Shown: piece by piece, positions 32,129 through 37,818 of the stretch
Position numbering within the stretch: position 1 is the stretch's first letter
Layout of the letters: every line of letters starts with the position of its first letter
Assembly (NCBI GenBank): GCA_028819575.1
Contig: JAPPLB010000110.1
Coordinates: forward strand, 1 to 37,818
Length of the DNA: 37,818 nucleotides
Direction: 5' to 3'
Source: Bryobacterales bacterium
GTDB lineage: Bacteria > Acidobacteriota > Terriglobia > Bryobacterales > UBA6623
Translations under genes and position numbers: made by a program
Notes under the pieces: generated by a model
Told to the model about the DNA's origin: nothing
The model's database searches: none
Seen by the model: the letters and a program-made list of their open reading frames with translations, nothing else

Positions 32129-33085
32129 TCAGACGTGGTTGCGGAGCATGAGTTCCTTCGGGTGAGGCGAGAGGTAGTGCTGGTTCTCGAGATAGGCAAC
32201 CTTCAATTGCCGGACATGGTGTCGCAGGAGTGTGATGGGGACGATCAGGGGTACCAGGCCTTGACGGAAGTCTTCGATCACGCTGCTCAACTCTTGGCGT
32301 GACGAGGAGTCGATCCCTTCTCTGACATAGCCCGCGGCGTGTTGAAGGACGTTGGCATGGCGTCCTCTGGTGGCCTTCTTCCGCAGAGCGGTCATGAAGC
32401 CGCTTTCATACTGATCTCGAAAAACCCGGCGGGGCTCTTGCTTGATGGTTGCAACGAGCAGGCCGAGCTGGCGGTAGTCCTTCGGCGAATGAGACATAAG
32501 CTGCAGCTTGTGATGCGTGTGGAACTCGACGACATTGCGGGTCTTCCAGCGGCCAGCGAAGAGGCTGAGCAAACGATTACGGGCGAAGACACGCTCGATG
32601 AAGTTTTCCCGTAGCTTGGGGTCGTGCAGGCGGCCTTCCTCTTCCACAGGCAAGTGGGGGAACCGCTCGAGCAGCGGGCCGGCAAAAGCCCCGATGCCTT
32701 TCTTCGCGGGCACGCCGTTTTCGTCGTAGATCGGGACGCGCTCCATGCCGCAACTCGGTGATCGTGACTTGAGCACGTAGCCGCAGAGGCTTTCCTTGGC
32801 GAGGTCTGCGAGCCGAGCGCGCACCCACTTCTGCATGACGCGGGTGTAGTCCTGACGGCTCTTGATCGCGACAAGACGGGTCCCGCCGGCCGAGCGTAAA
32901 AGCCGGAGAGATTCTCTGGGTACACCCATGCCGACTTCCAGTTCAGGGCAGACCGGCACCCATTCGACGTACCGGCCAAGGGTGTCTACGAGAAATCGGT
33001 CCCGTTTGTGTCCCCCGTCATAGCGGACCGTCTCGCCGAGCAGGCAGCTCGATATACCGATGCGGAGCGGAGTCAACGGCATCAT
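32129..33085 (-). CDS. DUF523-DUF1722 protein (TudS/YbgA-like)
   Basis: The 318-aa fusion has a DUF523 half (residues 1-150: IGISSCLLGETVRYDGGHK, VPVCPELEVGMGVPRE, LKSRSPSCGMERVPIY). Its three conserved Cys match the [4Fe-4S] ligands known in 2-thiouracil desulfidase TudS. The DUF1722 half (YbgA domain, about 180-300) has VVEFHTHHKLQLMSHSPKDY. The start is placed at the twin ATG at 33085/33082; the longer open frame covers the divergent promoter region. It may act in sulfur removal from thio-pyrimidines, by homology only. Confidence 0.88.
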   Translation of the reverse strand: MMPLTPLRIGISSCLLGETVRYDGGHKRDRFLVDTLGRYVEWVPVCPELEVGMGVPRESLRLLRSAGGTRLVAIKSRQDYTRVMQKWVRARLADLAKESLCGYVLKSRSPSCGMERVPIYDENGVPAKKGIGAFAGPLLERFPHLPVEEEGRLHDPKLRENFIERVFARNRLLSLFAGRWKTRNVVEFHTHHKLQLMSHSPKDYRQLGLLVATIKQEPRRVFRDQYESGFMTALRKKATRGRHANVLQHAAGYVREGIDSSSRQELSSVIEDFRQGLVPLIVPITLLRHHVRQLKVAYLENQHYLSPHPKELMLRNHV

Positions 33086-33120
33086 GATCGCAGACAGGAG
33101 CCGTGGCCTGGAAGCTCGCC

Positions 33121-33126
33121 TATAAT
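33121..33126 (+). promoter_or_regulatory. consensus -10 box 9 nt before the MetE-core start
   Basis: TATAAT lies at 33121-33126, and the ATG begins at 33136 after CGGGAAAAC. The expected transcription start would be within a few bases of the start codon, so the message may be leaderless. The -35 region is poor. Confidence 0.4.
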
Positions 33127-33135
33127 CGGGAAAAC

Positions 33136-34149
33136 ATGAGCATTCAGACCACGGTCGTTGGCAGCTATCCGATCCCGAGGTGGTTGTATGGCGATTCGTC
33201 GAAGACCACTTTGCGTGATGCCGTCGCGGTCGTCCTGAAGACACAAGAGCTGGCCGGAATCGATCTCGTCGCCGACGGCGAGTTGAACCGTTTCGACCCG
33301 AGCCATCCGGAAACGAACGGTATGATCGATTACTTCGTCAGCCGCATGTCAGGAGTCAAGACACGTTACTCGATCACCGACATCGAAGCATTTCGAGCCG
33401 ACCAAGGGATGACCTTTCGCGCGGCGCCGGCCGGGATTGTGGAAAGCGAGATCGGGGAAGGCGTGCTCAACCTGTCGGCCGATTACGAGTTCACCCGGAA
33501 ACTGACGACCAGGCCGCTCAAGTTCACTTGTACGGGACCGCACATGCTGGCGAAGACGGTGACCGACCGCCACTACGGGTCCTACGACAAGGTGTGCGCC
33601 GCGATTGCCGAGGTTTTGCGTAAGCAGTTGGAGCGTATCCCCGCTGACGTAGTGCAGGTGGATGAGGCGAATATCTCCGGCCATCCCGAGGACACCCCCT
33701 GGGCCATCGAGGCCTTGAACCATGTGCTCGACGGGATTCAAACGACGCGCGCGGTGCACATCTGTTTCGGCAATTACGGAGGACAATCGATCCAGAAGGG
33801 CTTTTGGAAAAGCCTGCTGCCTTTGCTGAACGCGCTGCATGTGCATCACTACGTGCTGGAGTTCGCCCGGCGCGGCTATGAAGAACTACCCGCACTGAAA
33901 GATCTGGACTCGAAAATCGGCATCGGATTGAGCGTCGTCGACATCAAGGACAATGAGGTCGAATCGGCGGATCTGATCGCTTCACGGATCGAGAACGCCT
34001 GTAAGGTGCTTGGCGAGGATCGGATTCAATACATCCATCCGGATTGCGGCTTCTGGATGCTGCAGAGAAGCGTGGCGGACCGCAAGATGAAAGCATTGAG
34101 TGACGGGCGAGACCTCTTCTACGACAGGAAAGAAAGCGGGGAGGAATAG
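33136..34149 (+). CDS. MetE C-terminal-domain (methionine synthase II-like) protein
   Basis: The 337-aa product corresponds only to the catalytic C-terminal barrel of cobalamin-independent methionine synthase. The zinc ligands are present: HICFGNYGG (His and Cys), LEFARRGYE (Glu), and HPDCGFWM (Cys). The opening TTVVGSYPIPRWLY is the usual start of this barrel. The N-terminal half of full MetE is absent, as in the short archaeal-type core enzymes, so the methyl donor may not be a polyglutamyl folate. The ATG at 33136 is preferred over the in-frame ATG at 33103, which lies before the -10 box. Confidence 0.9.
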   Translation: MSIQTTVVGSYPIPRWLYGDSSKTTLRDAVAVVLKTQELAGIDLVADGELNRFDPSHPETNGMIDYFVSRMSGVKTRYSITDIEAFRADQGMTFRAAPAGIVESEIGEGVLNLSADYEFTRKLTTRPLKFTCTGPHMLAKTVTDRHYGSYDKVCAAIAEVLRKQLERIPADVVQVDEANISGHPEDTPWAIEALNHVLDGIQTTRAVHICFGNYGGQSIQKGFWKSLLPLLNALHVHHYVLEFARRGYEELPALKDLDSKIGIGLSVVDIKDNEVESADLIASRIENACKVLGEDRIQYIHPDCGFWMLQRSVADRKMKALSDGRDLFYDRKESGEE

Positions 34150-34240
34150 CCGTTGTCAGACTCCCGCACATCCCCATGTTTGCAGCGGCTTGACAACCTG
34201 TTGTAACCGGACTACCCGCGGAGTGCGCCCAAGCTAATAG

Positions 34241-37036
34241 ATGGTCGGCCGAACCATTTCCCACTACAAGATCCTGGCGAAGCTGGGTGAGGGCGGGATG
34301 GGTGTCGTCTACAAGGCCGAGGACACCCGCCTGGAGCGCCCCGTAGCACTCAAGTTCCTGACGCTCCATGCCGGCGCCGGCGCGGACCAGAAGACGCGTT
34401 TCGAGCGCGAAGCGCGTGCGGCGGCATCGCTCGATCATCCGAACATCTGTACGGTCTACGAGATCGACGAAGCGGAGGGACGACCCTTTATCTCCATGGC
34501 GTTCCTGCAAGGGGATACCGTTCAACAGCTCGTCGAAAAAGGACCCCTGCCGGTCGATGACGTTCTTGAACTCGGCATACAGGGAGCGAAAGGGCTGGCG
34601 GCCGCTCACGAAAAAGGGATCGTTCACCGTGACATCAAGAGCGCCAATCTGATGGTCGTTCGCGCGACGACCGGGAGCGAACCGCAGCTCAAGATCATGG
34701 ACTTCGGCTTGGCGCAATTGGCGGCGGGCGCCAGCAAGCTGACAGCGGAAGGGAGCAAGCTCGGCACGGCGGCATACATGTCGCCGGAGCAAGCCAGGGG
34801 CGACAAGACGGATCAGAAGTGCGACATCTGGTCATTGGGAGTCGTTCTTTACGAGATGCTCACCGGCCGGATGCCGTTTCAGGGCGAGTATCAGCAGGCG
34901 ATCATCTACTCGATCCTGCACGAGGAGCCGGTACCTATTACGGGACTCCGAAGCGGCGTCGACCTGGAGCTGGAGCGGATCGTCTTCAAGGCGCTCCGGA
35001 AAGACGGCGACGATCGCTACCAAAGCGCCCTCGACCTGCTGGTCGATCTACGTTCACTGAAAAAACGGCGTGATTCAGGCGCATCTCAGATTGAGCCACC
35101 GGCGTATGTGACAGCGGCCATACCTGCGGCGGCTTCCGTGGCGACGGCGCCCCCGGCGGCAACATCTGCGCAGGCAGCCGGCAGCGGCGCAACGCCAGAG
35201 GCCGGCATCCCGCTGCGGCGGTACGGCTTGCTGGGAGCGTTCGCTGTCGTGCTGGTTCTGTTAGGAGCGGTCGCCGTGTGGCGATGGGGCGCGTATTCGC
35301 CACGGGCACTGTCGGACCCGCCGCGAGTTACTCCCATTACAAGCGACGCCGGCTCGGAAACGTTTGCTACGTTTTCTCCCGACGGCAGCCAGGTGGCTTT
35401 CGTGTGGGACGGCCCGAATCAAGACAACCCGGATGTGTACGTCAGGCTTGTGGAAGGTGGTCAGCCGCTGCGATTGACGAATACTCCGGCTCCCGAAAGC
35501 GGCCCGGTTTGGTCTCCGGACGGCCGGTCGATCGCATTTGTGCGCCACGAGCAAAGAAGGAGCGCGGTCTATCTCGTACCGCCGATCGGCGGTGTAGAGC
35601 GCAAGGCGGCCGATGTACGACTGCGCGGTCAGGATCGGGCCAACCGATACCTGGGCTGGTCTCCGTCCGGCAAGACCCTTGCCATCGCGCAGCAAGCAGA
35701 TCCGCCACCCAGCCCTCCTGCTGGGCGAGGCACCCCCGGCGAGCGGAAAGGAGCAGTCCGCGGAGGCGAATCCAGGGGGGCGAGCGTCATCGGGCTGTAC
35801 TCGGTGGACTCGGGACAGATGCGGCAGATCTTTGTCGGGACGACCCCGGGAGAAGCCCGGCAGCGCCTGCACAGTCCGACATTTTCACCGGACGGGGAGC
35901 ACATTGCCTTTGTCCGAACCGCGGGCCTGCTCGCCGAGGACATCTATATCACGGCGGTAGATGGCAACGGTACGGTTCGGCGAGTAACGGACGACGAGAG
36001 CAGAATCCAAGGCCTGGCTTGGGCCGCAGACGGTTTTCTCATCTTTTCTTCGGATCGCGGAGGCTCTGGACGATTGTGGAAGACACGCCCGGGCTCCGCC
36101 GGCGGGCCGATCTTGCCGCTCTTGGGTGCTGGAGAGAACGCCCAACTACCCAGCGTGGCCAAACAAGGAGGGCGCTTGGCATACACGCGAGCCGAGCGGG
36201 ATCTGAACATCTGGCAACGCAACATCGGCCAGGGATCGGCAATGATGGAGCCGCGCACCGTGGTTGCCTCAACGCGAATGGACCACAGCCCGCAATTTTC
36301 ACCTGACGGGAAGCGTATCGCATTCGTTTCGGACCGTAGCGGCAGCCATGAGCTGTGGGTCTCGGACTCCGACGGGGCGAACGCGTTGAAGTTGACCTCC
36401 TACGGTAGTGCCATCATCACCAGGCCAAGCTGGTCGCCGGACGGCCGCGAGATCGCGTTCCAAGTGATCGAAGGCAGCCGGTCCGAAATCGATGTCGTGG
36501 CGGCGGACGGCGCTTCGCCACGGCGGTTGACTACAGACGGCAGCGGTGGGGCCATGCCTGTCTGGTCGCGAGACGGCGAGTGGATTTACATGAATCAGCG
36601 TCAAATCGGACTGCTCAAGTTCCCCGCTCGGGGCAGCACGCAGTCTGAACCTCATCCGGTCGAGCAAGAGGGATTGTTTGCACAGGAGTCGCTCGACGGG
36701 AAGCGGCTCTACTTCTCCAAGAGGGGTTTCGGTGGAGGTCTGTGGAGCATGCCGGTTGATGGAGGCACTCCGCAGGCTTTGCCGAGAGAAGTGATGCCGG
36801 CCGGACGCGGGCGATGGGCGGTAACGGACCGAGGGATTTTCTTTGTTGACCGCGAGCGGAATCTCAAGCTTTATCACGTCGACACGGGCGAGCTGGAAAC
36901 GGTCGTTACCCTCGAACCGGAAGCGATTGGTTCTTCGGGATCCGGTTTTTCCGTTTCCCCGGATGGAATGCAGGTTCTCTACGTCCGCGTAGATCGCAGC
37001 GAAGCGGACTTGATGTTGGTGGAGAACTATCGCTAA
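34241..37036 (+). CDS. membrane Ser/Thr protein kinase with WD40-like propeller sensor
   Basis: The 931-aa product starts with a Hanks-type kinase domain (1-275): GEGGMGVVYKAEDTRLERPV with catalytic Lys38, VHRDIKSANL (Asp131), DFGLAQL (Asp154), SPEQARG and DIWSLGVVLYEML. An Ala/Pro linker, one membrane helix (about 328-347, YGLLGAFAVVLVLLGAVAVW) and an external PD40/TolB-like propeller follow (FSPDGSQVAFVWDG, WSPDGRSIAFVRH, FSPDGKRIAFVSDRSG and more). Kinase inside and propeller outside suggest a signalling receptor; this architecture is expanded in acidobacteria. A Pro/Gly/Arg-rich insert at about residues 488-515 breaks one propeller blade. Confidence 0.93.
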   Translation: MVGRTISHYKILAKLGEGGMGVVYKAEDTRLERPVALKFLTLHAGAGADQKTRFEREARAAASLDHPNICTVYEIDEAEGRPFISMAFLQGDTVQQLVEKGPLPVDDVLELGIQGAKGLAAAHEKGIVHRDIKSANLMVVRATTGSEPQLKIMDFGLAQLAAGASKLTAEGSKLGTAAYMSPEQARGDKTDQKCDIWSLGVVLYEMLTGRMPFQGEYQQAIIYSILHEEPVPITGLRSGVDLELERIVFKALRKDGDDRYQSALDLLVDLRSLKKRRDSGASQIEPPAYVTAAIPAAASVATAPPAATSAQAAGSGATPEAGIPLRRYGLLGAFAVVLVLLGAVAVWRWGAYSPRALSDPPRVTPITSDAGSETFATFSPDGSQVAFVWDGPNQDNPDVYVRLVEGGQPLRLTNTPAPESGPVWSPDGRSIAFVRHEQRRSAVYLVPPIGGVERKAADVRLRGQDRANRYLGWSPSGKTLAIAQQADPPPSPPAGRGTPGERKGAVRGGESRGASVIGLYSVDSGQMRQIFVGTTPGEARQRLHSPTFSPDGEHIAFVRTAGLLAEDIYITAVDGNGTVRRVTDDESRIQGLAWAADGFLIFSSDRGGSGRLWKTRPGSAGGPILPLLGAGENAQLPSVAKQGGRLAYTRAERDLNIWQRNIGQGSAMMEPRTVVASTRMDHSPQFSPDGKRIAFVSDRSGSHELWVSDSDGANALKLTSYGSAIITRPSWSPDGREIAFQVIEGSRSEIDVVAADGASPRRLTTDGSGGAMPVWSRDGEWIYMNQRQIGLLKFPARGSTQSEPHPVEQEGLFAQESLDGKRLYFSKRGFGGGLWSMPVDGGTPQALPREVMPAGRGRWAVTDRGIFFVDRERNLKLYHVDTGELETVVTLEPEAIGSSGSGFSVSPDGMQVLYVRVDRSEADLMLVENYR

Positions 37037-37122
37037 CCGCCTTTTCACGCCCTTCGCGCCACCATGCGGCGAGGGATGCAGGCCGACAAAGGCCCCGGCA
37101 GTTCGGCAGCGTCCGGCCCTCC

Positions 37123-37128
37123 TATACT
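37123..37128 (+). promoter_or_regulatory. -10-like box 6 nt before the thioesterase start
   Basis: TATACT at 37123-37128 is followed after CGGAAG by the ATG at 37135. Used as a -10 box it would give a leaderless or nearly leaderless transcript. Confidence 0.35.
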
Positions 37129-37134
37129 CGGAAG

Positions 37135-37548
37135 ATGCGTCGTGTAGAGTCGAGACTGCGGGTTCGCTATGCCGAGTCGGACCAGATGGGCGTGGTCTAC
37201 TACGCCAACTACTTCGTTTGGATGGAGATCGGCCGGGTGGACTATTGCAGTCAGCTCGGTTTCGAGTACCGCGACATGGAAGCGGCCGACGGCATCTTCC
37301 TGGTGGTTACCGATGCGCGATGCCGATACCGTAGGGCGGCGCGGTTCCACGATCCGATCCGGGTAGTGACTTGGGTGTCGGAATCACGTTCACGAACGAT
37401 CCGGTTCTCCTACGAGATTCGGCATGCGGAGGATGATCGACTGCTCGCGACCGGAGAGACGCTCCACACGGTTTGCGACCGTGACGGCAAGACCGTACGG
37501 CTGCCGGAAAAGTATCGGCCGTTCTTCCCTTTGACGAGCACCGCATAG
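37135..37548 (+). CDS. YbgC/4HBT-type acyl-CoA thioesterase
   Basis: The 137-aa hot-dog-fold thioesterase has the motif RVRYAESDQMGVVYYANYF with catalytic Asp16 and the conserved Tyr-Tyr-Ala-Asn-Tyr helix. ARFHDPIRVVTWVSESR follows, then SYEIRHAEDDRLLATGETLH. It cleaves acyl-CoA thioesters; YbgC links such enzymes with the Tol-Pal complex, but no tol genes are visible here. The length matches the family. Confidence 0.93.
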   Translation: MRRVESRLRVRYAESDQMGVVYYANYFVWMEIGRVDYCSQLGFEYRDMEAADGIFLVVTDARCRYRRAARFHDPIRVVTWVSESRSRTIRFSYEIRHAEDDRLLATGETLHTVCDRDGKTVRLPEKYRPFFPLTSTA

Positions 37549-37583
37549 CCCGTTTTCTCGCTGCGTGGAGAGAGAAGAGGGCT

Positions 37584-37767
37584 TTAGCCTGCATTTCTCA
37601 CCACCCGACGGTCGTAGCACGCGATACGACCGCCAGGGCTTCGTTGCGCTTGCTTACCGTGCTCGACGTACCGTCAAGTACGCCTGCGCGCGGCAAGCGG
37701 CTCGCGCCTCGTCCTGACGGCCCTCTCACCCACTTCGCCTCGCCACGTGGTGAGAAATGCAGACTAG
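37584..37767. repeat. palindromic repeat of about 180 bp with long terminal inverted repeats
   Basis: GCATTTCTCACCAC at 37591-37604 is a perfect inverted match to GTGGTGAGAAATGC at 37747-37760. The similarity extends imperfectly outward to TTTAGCCT and AGACTAGG. Inside, GGTCGTA/TACGACC (from 37610) adds a further stem. No open frame of interest lies within it. It looks like a MITE-type or large palindromic dispersed repeat, and a partial copy lies at 23314. Confidence 0.65.
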
Positions 37768-37818
37768 GGCCTGTTAACACTAACCGGCAAGAATGTTTTA
37801 TAATAGGGCATGGAGATC
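37764..37818 (+). mobile_element. possible left end of an IS5-family element, cut by window edge
   Basis: CTAG at 37764-37767 fits the YTAR target of IS5-type elements. It is followed by GGCCTGTTAACACTAA as a candidate terminal repeat, a TATAAT box at 37799-37804, and ATG GAG ATC at 37810-37818. Many IS5-family transposases begin Met-Glu-Ile. Only 55 nt are visible, so the identification rests on these signals. Confidence 0.4.

Overview
The window looks like chromosomal DNA of a GC-rich, Gram-negative bacterium, most likely an acidobacterium of the Bryobacterales/Solibacter kind. This is inferred from gene content: a Ser/Thr kinase fused to a WD40-like propeller, an S55 (SpoIVB-type) peptidase paired with a secreted propeller protein, a TPR/TonB fusion, a matrixin, and an aerobic aa3-type oxidase operon with two subunit III genes. 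No rRNA gene or other decisive marker is present. I see no CRISPR array, prophage or plasmid backbone.

Layout. 1-2636 (minus): queE (its 3' end runs off the window) and a DinG/XPD-type iron-sulfur helicase. 2637-3098: a degraded coding remnant and copy A of a 112-bp dispersed repeat. 3099-7890 (plus): secreted proteins, namely a MORN-like protein, a TPR/TonB protein, and a small exported protein translationally coupled to a matrixin. 7891-10780: the clearest accessory patch, with a broken IS630-type transposon, a membrane-anchored pentapeptide-repeat gene overlapping an HNH fragment, an abnormal 126-nt tRNA-like gene and repeat copy B. 10781-15456 (minus): cytochrome c oxidase genes in the order coxB-coxA-coxC-coxC-coxD-CxxC protein. 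15595-18276 (plus): a ceramidase-fold hydrolase and a Tat-exported metallophosphoesterase. 18405-18983: tag. 19083-20495: an ECF sigma factor between two small membrane proteins. 20539-21498: a nitrilase-superfamily hydrolase. 21585-23273: a HipA-like kinase/DUF3037 pair with its own promoter. 23363-26717 (minus): DUF1844, PhnP-like hydrolase, ribF and lacD-like aldolase. 26859-31006 (plus): S55 peptidase and propeller protein. 31031-33085 (minus): a two-domain GNAT protein and a DUF523-DUF1722 (TudS/YbgA-like) protein. 33136-37548 (plus): a MetE-core protein, the kinase-propeller protein and a YbgC-type thioesterase. 37549-37818: a palindromic repeat with long terminal inverted repeats, directly followed by what looks like the left end of an IS5-type element.

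Most genes are housekeeping or belong to known families. The most interesting points are the HipA-like/DUF3037 pair, the tRNA-like gene with a 13-bp acceptor/T stack and an unresolvable anticodon arm, the pentapeptide/HNH patch, the repeat families, and several start codons lying only 5-9 nt after a -10-like hexamer, which suggests leaderless transcripts. Family calls come from reading the translated sequence; no database search was run.
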